Origin: Leptolyngbyaceae cyanobacterium JSC-12 | GTDB taxonomy: Bacteria; Cyanobacteriota; Cyanobacteriia; Leptolyngbyales; Leptolyngbyaceae | Length of the DNA stretch: 64,000 nt | Assembly: GCA_000309945.1 (NCBI GenBank) | Contig: CM001633.1 | Coordinates: 4,041,912-4,105,911 of the forward strand | Direction: 5' to 3' | Notes under the pieces: generated by a model | What the model was told of the DNA's origin: nothing | Databases searched by the model: none | What the model saw: only the letters and a program-made list of their open reading frames with translations | Position numbers and translations under genes: made by a program | In this document: piece after piece, positions 55,712-64,000 of the stretch | How the letters are laid out: each line of letters starts with the position of its first letter | How positions within the stretch are numbered: position 1 is the stretch's first letter

Positions 55712-58700
55712 ATGAAACTGCCGCGATCGCTTAATGGCTGTTCTTCTAAAAGAATACCCATGCAGTGGGTACTTCTTGCTGCTTTTGTCTTGCCAATTGC
55801 AGGGGCAGTAGGAGCCGTGGGCTATTTCTCGTTCAAAAACGGGCAAAAAGCAGTTGAAGAACTAACCAGCCAGTTAGTGAGTCGTGCCAGCGATCGCATC
55901 GAGTATCAATTAGGACACTACCTGGACAATGCTCGTGTAATTAACCGGATGAATGCAGATGCGATTCAAATGCGGCAGTTAAATCTAGAGGCAGAAGAAC
56001 AACTGATCGCACACTTTTGGCAACAGCGATCGCTGTTTGATCGGGTATGTGGAGCCGCTATCTATTCCGGTACGCCCGATGGTGAATTCGTTGGCTTAGG
56101 GTTGCAACAAGGGCGCGAATGGCGCATTGGCAAATCTGGCAAAGCCACTGGTGGACGTTATTTCAGCTATGACATTCACAACGGAAAGTTAGGACGTTTG
56201 CGAGACCAGTCAGAAGCCTTTGATCCTCGTCGTCGTCCCTGGTATTTAGCTGCACAGCAAGCGGGAAAACCAGTTTGGAGTCCTGTGTATCCAGATTTTC
56301 GGCAAAAATCGGCAAAAATCGCGCTGACTCAGCCCATATACGACAAGAATGGCACATTGCAAGGAGTTCTGGGAGTCGATTGTTTACTCTCATCAATTAG
56401 TAGTTTTTTGCAAAGGCTACGAGTTGGTTCCGGCGAAATCTTTATCACTGAGCGCTCCGGTGCACTGATTGCAACCTCATCAGGCAAACTCCCATTCAGC
56501 CCTCAGCAAACCCGGATTTCGGTGGTTGATAGTGACGATGTGTTGGTGCGAGATAGCACCCGTGAATTAAAAGCCCGGTTTGGTGGGTTAGCGTCTATCC
56601 AGGAGCCGCAACAATTTAGCTTTAACAACCAGGGGCAGCTTTATTGGGTGAAGGTTACTCCCTACAGCGGGCAGTTTGGGCTGGATTGGTTGATTGTTGT
56701 TGTTACCCCCGTTTCCGATTTCATGGGGCAGGTTCATGCCAACACCCGAACCAGTGTGTTGTTGAGTGTAAGTGCTTTAGCGGCGGCGATCGCGCTCAGT
56801 ATTTGGCTCACCCAGCGCATTACCAAGCCCCTCCGTCGCCTGAGTCTTGCGAGCCAAGGCATTGCCAGCGGCAGATTAGATCAGCAGGTGCCGCCCTCCC
56901 GATTACGTGAATTGAGTCTGTTATCGGATGCATTCAACCGTATGGTGTTTCAACTGCGAGAATCATTCACGGCGCTAGAACGCAATAAGGAGGAACTTGA
57001 ACAACGGGTAGAAGAACGGACTATGGCACTTCGCCAATCAGAAGAGCAGTTTTCTAAAGCATTTCAGCTTTCCCCCAACCCCTTGGCGATTGTTAATCTG
57101 GCAACACAGCGTTTTCTTGCTGTGAATGATAGTTTCTTGGAACTGACAGGATACACACTGGATGAAGTAGTGGGTCACAGTGCGCTTGACCTCGATTTGT
57201 GGATGAATGCCGAAGATACTGTGAATCTGGCGCTATTACTTCAAGAACAAGGGAGCATCCGCAACCTAGAGCTAACCCATCGCAACAAATTTGGCGATAT
57301 CATCACGATGCTGGTTTCTGCTGAGACAATCGATCTCGATGGGCAGCCCTGCGCAATTTTCGTAAATACCAACATCAGCGATCGCAAACGCATTGAAACT
57401 GCCCTGCAAGACAGCAAACGGCAACTCAATCGGCAAAATGCTGCCCTGATTAATCTCACCCACAATAAAACGCTGACCCAGGGCAACTGGCAACTGGCGG
57501 TTGAAGAAATTACCCAGGTTGCTGCCCAAACCCTGGAAGTTGAACGTGCCAGCGTGTGGTTGTATAAACAGGCGAAAACTAAAATTGTCTGTGCTGATTT
57601 GTTTGAACTCGTGTCTAGACAGCATTCAAGTGGCATGGAATTATTAGCAGCCGATTACCCAGCCTATTTTGAAGCGCTAGAAACTGATCAGATTGTGGCG
57701 GCTCAACATGCTCAAACCGATCCCAGAACTTGCGAGTTTGCAGATTCCTATCTGCGTCCGCTGGGCATTACTTCCATGCTGGATGCTCCCATTCGTGTGG
57801 GAGGAGAAACGATTGGTGTGCTTTGTATGGAGCGAGTGGGGACTGACCATCAATGGACTCTGGAAGAACAAGGCTTTGTGCGATCGCTGGCAGACTTAGT
57901 GGCATTAGCGTTTGAAGTCCACCAGCGTCAGCAAGCCGAAAGTGCATTGCGACAAAGTAAAGAAGCCCTACGCTTGATCGTCGAAGGTACTGCGTCTGAA
58001 ACAGGGAGGAAATTCTTTCGTGCCTGCGTGCGCTATCTGGCTCAGGTATTGCAAGTGAAATACGCGATTGTCAGCGAGCTGGTCAGCAACACCTCCCCAG
58101 CGCGGGTTCGTGCTCTGGCTATCTGGACTGGGGATGACTGGGGAGGCTCATTAGAGTATGAGGTGGCTAACACTCCCTGCGAGCAAGTGATTCAGGGTGT
58201 AATGTGCCATTATTCCAAGTCTTTACAAACTGCATTTCCACAGGATTCACCACTGCTTAAGTCAGGGATTGTAAGCTATCTGGGAATCCCTTTAATGAGT
58301 AAAACAGGTGACGTGCTTGGGCATCTGGCAGTTATGGATGTAAAGCCGTTGGAACTGAATCGCGATCGCGAACTCATTTTGAAAATCTTTGCCGCTCGCG
58401 CCGGAGCGGAATTAGAGCGTCAACAAGCCGAAGCTGCCCTGATGGCTCGTGAAGCGCAGTATCGAGATTTAGTAGAAACGGCAAACAGCATCATTGTGCG
58501 ATGGGACTCTATGGGGCACATTCGCTTTATCAACGACTATGGCAAACGCTTTTTTGGCTATCGAGATGAAGAACTCTTAGGGCAACATGTTGTTAGCACC
58601 ATTGTTCCAGAGACTGAAACATCTGGGCGTAACTTACAAAAAGTCATTCAGGATATTTGTCAACATCCAGAGCAGTATCTAGTAAATGAGAATGAAAATA

Positions 58701-60697
58701 TTCGCAGTAATGGTGAACGAGTCTGGTTATCGTGGGCAAATAAACCTATTTTAGATGAGGATGGGCGCTTATCAGAGATTCTATCTGTTGCAACAGATAT
58801 CACGAAGCGAAAACAAGCGGAAGAAGCATTGCGGGTGAGTGAACTGAAATTTCGTAGCATTGTTGAAAATGCGAACGATATTATTTACATGCTCACACCG
58901 AAAGGAACATTTTCCTATGTCTCGCCGAATTGGACTGTAATGCTGGGACACCAGCCCGAAGAAATTGTAGGGACTCATTTCTCGCCATTGGTGCACCCTG
59001 ATGATCTCCCCCGCTGTTTAGATACTTTTCGGCAATTGGTTGAACACAATCAAACAGTTTCCGGGTTGGAATACCGCGTCCAGCATCAGAATGGTAGCTG
59101 GCGATGGCATGTTTCTAATGTAGCGACTGTTTGTGATGAGTTGGGAACTGTGCTTTATTGCGTTGGGATTGGGCGGGATATTAGCGATCGCAAAGCAGCA
59201 GAAGTAGAACTCAAGGCTGCCAAAGAAACAGCAGAAGTAGCGAATCGTGCCAAGAGTGAGTTTTTGGCAAACATGAGCCATGAGCTACGCACTCCTTTGA
59301 ATGGCATTTTGGGCTATGCTCAAATCCTCAAACGCAATCGCAACTTGCCCGAAGATACTCTGCAAGAACTGGATACGATTTATCAATGTGGGGAACACTT
59401 GCTGGTGCTGATTAACGACGTGCTTGATCTGTCCAAAATTGAAGCCCGACGGTTAGAGCTTTGCTTGAATGATTTTCATTTGCCTAGTTTTCTTCGGGCG
59501 ATCGCCGATCTCTTCCGTCTACGTGCCCAGCAAAAAGGCATTTCGTTCCTGTACGAACCTCTCAACGACTTGCCAACAGCTATCCATGCTGATGAACAAC
59601 GCCTGCGCCAGGTACTAATCAATCTTCTCAGCAATGCTATCAAATTCACTGATCAAGGGGGAGTTGCGTTTAAGGTAGGAGTAATTGAGGGTGAAGAAGC
59701 TAGGAATCAGGAATTAGAAGATAGAAGCCAGGAGGCAGAAAACAGGATTCGCTTCCAGGTTGAAGATACAGGCATTGGCATTGCACCAGAGAACTTAGAG
59801 GAAATTTTCTTGCCGTTTCAGCAGGTGGGCGATCGCCAGCGAATGAATGAAGGTACAGGTTTAGGACTGGCAATCAGCCGCAAACTGGTAGACCTGATGG
59901 GAAGCGAGTTGAAAGTGCGAAGCACTCCAGGGCAGGGGAGCACGTTCTGGTTTGAGCTGCCTTTAAAGAAGATTGAATCGTGGCAGCAGCCATCTCCGTC
60001 TAAAACATTCGGCATTACAGGATACAAGGGGGCACGACGCAAAATATTAGTGGTGGATGAACGGCAGGAAAACCGCTGGGTGCTGGTTCGCTTGCTGAGT
60101 CCGTTGGGGTTTGAGATGGCAGAAGCGAGCAATGGACAGGAAGCCCTGAAAACAGCAACCGATTTCCAGCCAGATGTTATCTTTATGGACTTGGTGATGC
60201 CTGTGATGGATGGGTTTGAGGCAACTCGTCAGTTACGGCGATTGCCCAACTTCCAAAACACCATCATCATTGCTGCTTCTGCCAGTGCATTTGAACACGA
60301 TCAGCAAACTAGCTTGAATGTGGGCTGTAATGATTTCCTCTCGAAACCAATTCAGTATGAACATCTGCTCTCAATGCTGCAAAAACACTTGCAACTGGAG
60401 TGGGAATCCGAAGCGGAGGCTGAACTCTCTCTACAACCATCCCCTTCAAACTATGAACGCCATGATAATGCAGGCAAATTACCATTAGATGCGATCGCGC
60501 CCACAGAAGTGCTTGATGAACTCCTGCATTTGGCGAAAATGGGAGCGATTCTGGAGATTCAAGAGCGAATTACTCAGTTAGAGCGCTCCAATCCACAGAT
60601 GGCTCCCTTTGCTGCTCAAGTGCGTCAACTGGCTGGCAATTTTCAGATGCGCCAACTTCAGGACTACCTGGATCAACTCCAGTCTCATACAATCTGA
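55712..60697 (+). CDS. Cache-HAMP-PAS-GAF hybrid histidine kinase with receiver
   Basis: A 1661-residue transmembrane hybrid kinase. TM1 ~18-42, extracytoplasmic Cache ~45-335 ([20 protein letters not shown]), TM2 ~348-366, HAMP ~367-420, PAS ~446-560, two GAFs ~583-906, two PAS ~914-1160 (each ending in a TDITKRK or GRDISDRK type motif), HisKA with His1190 in [14 protein letters not shown], HATPase to ~1420 ([25 protein letters not shown]), REC with Asp1493 in [14 protein letters not shown] and a short C-terminal helical tail. Around residues 1326-1345, just inside the ATPase, [17 protein letters not shown] looks like a repeat-derived insert. ATG 55712. Divergent from the bilin-type kinase. 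Confidence 0.9.
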   Translation: MKLPRSLNGCSSKRIPMQWVLLAAFVLPIAGAVGAVGYFSFKNGQKAVEELTSQLVSRASDRIEYQLGHYLDNARVINRMNADAIQMRQLNLEAEEQLIAHFWQQRSLFDRVCGAAIYSGTPDGEFVGLGLQQGREWRIGKSGKATGGRYFSYDIHNGKLGRLRDQSEAFDPRRRPWYLAAQQAGKPVWSPVYPDFRQKSAKIALTQPIYDKNGTLQGVLGVDCLLSSISSFLQRLRVGSGEIFITERSGALIATSSGKLPFSPQQTRISVVDSDDVLVRDSTRELKARFGGLASIQEPQQFSFNNQGQLYWVKVTPYSGQFGLDWLIVVVTPVSDFMGQVHANTRTSVLLSVSALAAAIALSIWLTQRITKPLRRLSLASQGIASGRLDQQVPPSRLRELSLLSDAFNRMVFQLRESFTALERNKEELEQRVEERTMALRQSEEQFSKAFQLSPNPLAIVNLATQRFLAVNDSFLELTGYTLDEVVGHSALDLDLWMNAEDTVNLALLLQEQGSIRNLELTHRNKFGDIITMLVSAETIDLDGQPCAIFVNTNISDRKRIETALQDSKRQLNRQNAALINLTHNKTLTQGNWQLAVEEITQVAAQTLEVERASVWLYKQAKTKIVCADLFELVSRQHSSGMELLAADYPAYFEALETDQIVAAQHAQTDPRTCEFADSYLRPLGITSMLDAPIRVGGETIGVLCMERVGTDHQWTLEEQGFVRSLADLVALAFEVHQRQQAESALRQSKEALRLIVEGTASETGRKFFRACVRYLAQVLQVKYAIVSELVSNTSPARVRALAIWTGDDWGGSLEYEVANTPCEQVIQGVMCHYSKSLQTAFPQDSPLLKSGIVSYLGIPLMSKTGDVLGHLAVMDVKPLELNRDRELILKIFAARAGAELERQQAEAALMAREAQYRDLVETANSIIVRWDSMGHIRFINDYGKRFFGYRDEELLGQHVVSTIVPETETSGRNLQKVIQDICQHPEQYLVNENENIRSNGERVWLSWANKPILDEDGRLSEILSVATDITKRKQAEEALRVSELKFRSIVENANDIIYMLTPKGTFSYVSPNWTVMLGHQPEEIVGTHFSPLVHPDDLPRCLDTFRQLVEHNQTVSGLEYRVQHQNGSWRWHVSNVATVCDELGTVLYCVGIGRDISDRKAAEVELKAAKETAEVANRAKSEFLANMSHELRTPLNGILGYAQILKRNRNLPEDTLQELDTIYQCGEHLLVLINDVLDLSKIEARRLELCLNDFHLPSFLRAIADLFRLRAQQKGISFLYEPLNDLPTAIHADEQRLRQVLINLLSNAIKFTDQGGVAFKVGVIEGEEARNQELEDRSQEAENRIRFQVEDTGIGIAPENLEEIFLPFQQVGDRQRMNEGTGLGLAISRKLVDLMGSELKVRSTPGQGSTFWFELPLKKIESWQQPSPSKTFGITGYKGARRKILVVDERQENRWVLVRLLSPLGFEMAEASNGQEALKTATDFQPDVIFMDLVMPVMDGFEATRQLRRLPNFQNTIIIAASASAFEHDQQTSLNVGCNDFLSKPIQYEHLLSMLQKHLQLEWESEAEAELSLQPSPSNYERHDNAGKLPLDAIAPTEVLDELLHLAKMGAILEIQERITQLERSNPQMAPFAAQVRQLAGNFQMRQLQDYLDQLQSHTI

Positions 60698-60752
60698 ACC
60701 CCCAAGCACCTGGGCGATCGCTTACAGATTGCTTACAACAGATCGCTTACAA

Positions 60753-61886
60753 TTACTGGCGTTTGCGGCGGCGAGAAACAGCAAAACCACCCAATGCTAT
60801 GGCAACTCCAGCGATCGTTGTTGGCTCTGGCACTGCCGCCACTGGCACCGCTGCCACACCGATTGGGCGCACCAGTTGAGAACTGGTAAACAAGGAACCC
60901 GTAAACTGAACATCGTCCCCTTCTGCTCCAGGAAACGTCAGGACAGAGCCAAGGTTATTATTAGTAAAATCAAACCCCACAGCAAATAGATTGCTAGTAT
61001 CTGCCCCAAAAGCAAGACTCCCAATAAAGTTGTTGCTGGGAATAGTGCCAGTGTAATTAGTAGATAGTACACTCAGTAATTGCCCTGCCAAATCATACTG
61101 CCGAATGCCGTTAGCAAAATCACTGACGTACAGGCTGTGCAAATCTGGTGCCAGTGCCAGTCCCAGCAGACTCACGAATCCGCTTCCAGGCAAAGGAGTC
61201 GGTTGATCAATAAAGACGGTGGGTGTTGTGGTTGATACAACTCCCAACACTTGCTCTGGCGTGTAACGCAACACCTGGCTAGCAAATGGGAAAACTAGAT
61301 TGCCATTAGCATCGTTAGCACTGCCTTGAGTCGTGACATACAAGCTACCATCGGGACCAAACAGCAGCCCGTTCGGTCCATTTAATCCGTTGGTGCTGCC
61401 AAAACCGCCGTTGTTGTCGGAGGCAAAAATATCAATAAAGGCTCCGGTTTTGCTATCAAAACGCAGGATTTGGTTAGTGCGGAAACTACTGACATAAAGG
61501 TTGCCATCGGGACCAAAAGCATTACCGTAGGGACGAGTTAGGCCGTTTCCTGATGCTGCTACCCCTAGAAATTCCCCTTGCAAATTGAACCGTAGCACAG
61601 CGGAGTCTTGAGGATAGGCAGGGTCAAACAGGTTAAGCCCGCTATTACCACCAACACTGACATAAACAGCACCATCAGGACCAATGGTGATGGCATCGGG
61701 ATCTCGTAACCCGTTTGCACCTGGAGTAGTGAAATCTCCTAGAATGGTGCCGCTGATCTCGTCAAAGATGACAATACTGTCGCTTCGAGTATTGCCAATG
61801 AGCAAAGCAGCCTCTGCTTCTGCTGCTGTGCTTCCAAGCAACGTGAAAACACTGAGGGCAAGCGACACCTTTAAATGAAGTTTCAT
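60753..61886 (-). CDS. NHL-type beta-propeller protein with PEP-CTERM anchor
   Basis: A 377-residue exported protein. Signal peptide at ~1-27 (LKVSLALSVFTLLGSTAAEA), then six or so NHL/SMP-30-like repeats (for example DPDAITIGPDGAVYVSVGGN, RPYGNAFGPDGNLYVSSF, GPNGLLFGPDGSLYVTTQG) forming a beta-propeller, and a PEP-CTERM tail: VPEPTTIAGVAIALGGFAVS followed by RRRKRQ. PEP-CTERM proteins are sorted to the surface or exopolysaccharide in Gram-negative bacteria with exosortase. The ATG at 61886 gives the signal peptide; the frame opens to 61919. Ligand unknown. Confidence 0.85.
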   Translation of the reverse strand: MKLHLKVSLALSVFTLLGSTAAEAEAALLIGNTRSDSIVIFDEISGTILGDFTTPGANGLRDPDAITIGPDGAVYVSVGGNSGLNLFDPAYPQDSAVLRFNLQGEFLGVAASGNGLTRPYGNAFGPDGNLYVSSFRTNQILRFDSKTGAFIDIFASDNNGGFGSTNGLNGPNGLLFGPDGSLYVTTQGSANDANGNLVFPFASQVLRYTPEQVLGVVSTTTPTVFIDQPTPLPGSGFVSLLGLALAPDLHSLYVSDFANGIRQYDLAGQLLSVLSTNYTGTIPSNNFIGSLAFGADTSNLFAVGFDFTNNNLGSVLTFPGAEGDDVQFTGSLFTSSQLVRPIGVAAVPVAAVPEPTTIAGVAIALGGFAVSRRRKRQ

Positions 61887-62204
61887 AGAGTGCACGTAAA
61901 TATGCGTAAACACTCTCATTGTTGAAAAATAACTGGATTAACAGTGTGCTTCACGATACAAAAGTAATGATTTATCCGTGAAGATACTGTGAACCCAGAA
62001 TTTTGAAGAATGCTTAGGCACACTCTCAAGAAAACCTTACAGCTTTGTAGGTAGGTTTCATTGAAGCTTTACCCAATTGCCTGAAGCAAAAGTTACGGTT
62101 GAATGGACTAGGTTGTGTGATGCTCAACCGATGTGAGGAACAGATCGAGACAGCAGCGAGGGGGCTTGTTGCTGTCTCTTTTGCTATTGATGATGTTGCA
62201 ATTT
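61887..62204. other. Intergenic region with a stable rightward hairpin
   Basis: 318 bases between two leftward genes. No ORF is supported. It contains an inverted repeat on the + strand (62147-62182, see next entry). Confidence 0.4.
62147..62182 (+). terminator. Hairpin with T-run, orphan rightward terminator-like element
   Basis: GAGACAGCA and TGCTGTCTC are perfectly complementary across a 14-base loop and are followed by TTTT on the + strand, where no gene ends. It may mark a small transcript, or serve gshB on the other strand without a T-run. Confidence 0.4.
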
Positions 62205-63197
62205 TTACGTGGAAGCGATCGCGCCTACTTTTGCCGTTCTCGTTTGCACTACCCACTCAATGACCTGGTGTCCAAGACGAACGTTGTTCAAGCGATCAAT
62301 TTCTCGAATTCCTGTTGGACTAGTAACATTGACTTCTGTTAGATAACCACCGATTACATCAATCCCGACAAAAATTAGCCCGTCTCGGCGCAGGACTGGC
62401 GCAAGTTGAGCACAAATACCTTGCTCCCGGTCTGTAATGTCAGCCTGAGCAACTCTACCACCCACTGCCATGTTGCCGCGAAATTCTTTGCCCGTTGGGA
62501 TGCGATTAACGGCACCAATCGGTTCACCATTCAGGAGAATAATCCGTTTATCGCCGAGTTTGGCTTCGGGCAGATACGTTTGCACCATGATGGGCACCTG
62601 TCCCTGAAGGGTGCTGATTTCGACCAGGGAGTTGAAGTTGCGATCGCCTGGATCAAGAAACAAAATTCCTTCTCCTGCCTTTCCTCCCAATGGCTTTAGC
62701 ACCGCCGCCCCTTTCCGTTCCAAAAACTCTCGAATTACTTGCTTGTTTTGACTGACGATTGTCTCAGGGATTGCTCCTGTGAACTGAAGTGAATACATCT
62801 TTTCATTCGCCGCTCGAATGCCCTGCGGTGAATTGACGACTAAGGTTTTTGCTGGATCGATGTAATCAAGGATGTAAGTAGCATAGAGGTAAGGAACTGT
62901 GACGGGTGGATCGGTTCGCATAAACACTGCATCCATCTCCTCCAGGAAGTGAGGCATTGCCTCACCCACCTCAAACCAAGGATTGGCCGCCAACCACCGC
63001 CCCTCTATCAACTGCACTGGCGTTAGCCGGACAGGTTGTAGTAAGGCAGTTGCTTTACCATCGATAATTCCCAACTGATTTGCCTGGGTTATCCAGACCT
63101 CATGGCCCAACTCCTGCGCCGCCTCCATAATTGCCACACTGGTGTCGTGTCCGGGATCAAGCTGCGCGATCGGATCAATGATGAATGCAAATTTCAC
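62205..63197 (-). CDS. gshB: Glutathione synthetase
   Basis: A 330-residue ATP-grasp enzyme that joins gamma-glutamylcysteine and glycine into glutathione. Motifs: KFAFIIDPIAQLDPGHDTSV at the start, FMRTDPPVTVPYLYATYILD, VLKPLGGKAGEGILFLDPGD and the ATP/Mg segment GVDVIGGYLTEVNVTSPTGI (as read around I-DVIGG). The start is a GTG (63197) with AAGG upstream. It is paired with grxC 75 bases upstream on the same strand: glutathione synthesis and use in one operon. Confidence 0.96.
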   Translation of the reverse strand: MKFAFIIDPIAQLDPGHDTSVAIMEAAQELGHEVWITQANQLGIIDGKATALLQPVRLTPVQLIEGRWLAANPWFEVGEAMPHFLEEMDAVFMRTDPPVTVPYLYATYILDYIDPAKTLVVNSPQGIRAANEKMYSLQFTGAIPETIVSQNKQVIREFLERKGAAVLKPLGGKAGEGILFLDPGDRNFNSLVEISTLQGQVPIMVQTYLPEAKLGDKRIILLNGEPIGAVNRIPTGKEFRGNMAVGGRVAQADITDREQGICAQLAPVLRRDGLIFVGIDVIGGYLTEVNVTSPTGIREIDRLNNVRLGHQVIEWVVQTRTAKVGAIAST

Positions 63198-63272
63198 AGT
63201 GGAAGCCTTGAGAGAGGGAGATAGGGAAGGGGAGATGGGGAAGGTGGGGTGGAGAAGTGATGGGGGAGCGGT
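63198..63272. repeat. Low-complexity purine-rich spacer
   Basis: GAGGGAGATAGGGAAGGGGA and similar GGGGA/GGTGG tracts between grxC and gshB. Same character as the GGGGAGATGGGG elements in the GH38 insert. Confidence 0.5.
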
Positions 63273-63530
63273 TTAAGTTAATAGCGGATCGAGTTTACCT
63301 TGTGCGTTCAGGGCATAGAGGTCATCGCTGCCACCAATATGCTGATTATTGATGAAGATTTGAGGCAGCGATCGCCGTCCATTTGCGCGTTCTGCCATTT
63401 CTGCCCGTGCGGCTTCGTCACCGTCAATGCAATATTCGGTAAACTCAACACCCTTCTTGGTTAATAGCGCTTTTGCCCGAATACAAAAAGGACACGTACT
63501 CCAGGTGTAAATTTCAACGTTGGCAGACAT
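63273..63530 (-). CDS. grxC: Glutaredoxin 3
   Basis: An 85-residue dithiol glutaredoxin that reduces disulfides using glutathione. The active site is STCPFCIRAKALL (CPFC at residues ~14-17), with the glutathione-contacting LPQIFINNQHIGG (~54-66) and GSDDLYALNAQGKLDPLL. The ATG at 63530 is used. It is followed by gshB in the same orientation, forming a natural glutathione operon. Confidence 0.97.
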   Translation of the reverse strand: MSANVEIYTWSTCPFCIRAKALLTKKGVEFTEYCIDGDEAARAEMAERANGRRSLPQIFINNQHIGGSDDLYALNAQGKLDPLLT

Positions 63531-63591
63531 AGTTCTTTACATTCCAGCAACAATTCCATTCTAAACTGCGGTGCCAGTTTCTCTTGCATTT

Positions 63592-64000
63592 CTAGACAGT
63601 AATAATCTTGTTTCCATCCAATGGGCTGGTGGTACCAACTTCCAGCGGGAGGTAAACCGTCATCACTTCCCCTTGCTGCGGACGCTGTTTCACAATGAGT
63701 TTGCCGCCGATCGCCTGGAACAGGTTTTTGGTAACCGCCAGATTCAGGCTCAGGCTGCCAGTTTCAGGTTGAAAGGTTAGCATTTGCCCAATTGATTTAG
63801 CAGAATTTTTCCAGGAACTAAAGGGATGTTCTTTCTCGCTACTTCCCTCTGCTTCGTCAGGCTGAGATTGAAGCTGTACCTTGAGTTGGCTGCCTGCCAG
63901 AGTCACTTCGAGTTGAATGTGGCTGCCAGCAGGGAGGTTACGGGTGAAGCGTTCAATCAGGCTGGTGAGGGCCTGATCTAAAACGGTAGGATCGCTGACA
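63592..64000 (-). CDS. Sensor histidine kinase, C-terminal part (5' end beyond window)
   Basis: About 135 C-terminal residues, open to the window edge. They read as an HATPase tail: ALTSLIERFTRNLPAGSHIQ, then SLNLAVTKNLFQAIGGKLIV and RPQQGEVMTVYLPLEVG. The DHp and sensor domains lie outside. The ATP-lid G-boxes are weak in this part, so a degenerate or non-canonical kinase is possible. The stop is three bases from grxC's far side (61 bases). Confidence 0.7.
   Translation of the reverse strand, partial: VSDPTVLDQALTSLIERFTRNLPAGSHIQLEVTLAGSQLKVQLQSQPDEAEGSSEKEHPFSSWKNSAKSIGQMLTFQPETGSLSLNLAVTKNLFQAIGGKLIVKQRPQQGEVMTVYLPLEVGTTSPLDGNKIITV

Noticed and set aside
62133-62342. Rightward ORF over the gshB 3' end
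   Set aside because: Overlaps the conserved gshB C-terminus (TEVNVTSPTGIREIDRL) in antisense; only the hairpin was kept as a finding.

Overview
The window is cyanobacterial chromosome. It carries photosystem II genes (psbN, psbH), an NDH-1 subunit found only in oxygenic phototrophs (ndhS), a CcaA-type carboxysomal carbonic anhydrase, the SbtA/SbtB bicarbonate uptake pair, a bilin-GAF histidine kinase and several protein families restricted to cyanobacteria. The HIP1 octamer GCGATCGC and its core CGATCG recur throughout. Long intergenic spacers, many GAF/PAS kinases, SLH and PEP-CTERM proteins and degenerate short repeats suggest a filamentous, Leptolyngbya-like genome, but genus cannot be decided from this sequence.

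Layout. 1-5190: 5' part of hemF, an SRPBCC protein, mrp, rodA, ndhS and a HAS-barrel-like protein. 5213-6130: remains of a Na+/H+ antiporter, then AT-rich spacer. 6138-12519: a lone receiver protein, uvrC, and a signalling module made of a SpoIIE-type phosphatase, a diguanylate cyclase, an HATPase-like DUF6272 protein and a STAS protein, which together recall Pseudomonas SiaABCD. 12523-18342: uvrA, carbonic anhydrase, a phosphopantetheinyl transferase and a parvulin-like protein. 18604-21000: one intact and one broken glycosyltransferase. 21071-26113: four genes centred on P-loop ATPases, two of them AAA-like with conflict-system flavour. 26095-30341: small membrane proteins (DUF948, YtxH) and a DUF1565/six-SLH surface protein.

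30710-37804: ispH, an RRM RNA-binding protein, a YqgF-like nuclease, DUF3146, pth, a GNAT acetyltransferase, tatA, a DUF3747 secreted protein and an MscS channel. 37804-42783: Uma2 remnant, GH38 alpha-mannosidase with a repeat-derived in-frame insert, psbN/psbH and an HNH nuclease. 43014-48479: DHH phosphoesterase, SixA, a polysaccharide flippase and a phosphohexomutase. 48480-50845: sbtA-sbtB with a long structured leader and an unusual terminator. 50917-64000: gatA, two divergent multi-domain histidine kinases, a PEP-CTERM beta-propeller, gshB, grxC and the end of another kinase.

Themes. The window links inorganic carbon supply (CcaA, SbtA, SbtB), nucleotide excision repair (UvrA, UvrC), redox and tetrapyrrole/isoprenoid metabolism (HemF, IspH, GshB, glutaredoxin) and dense signalling. 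It also shows much repeat activity: a MITE-like ~70 bp repeat in three copies, one carrying a nested palindromic element; repeat-derived inserts inside two coding regions; and at least three decayed genes. No tRNA, rRNA, CRISPR array, insertion sequence with transposase or prophage was recognised.
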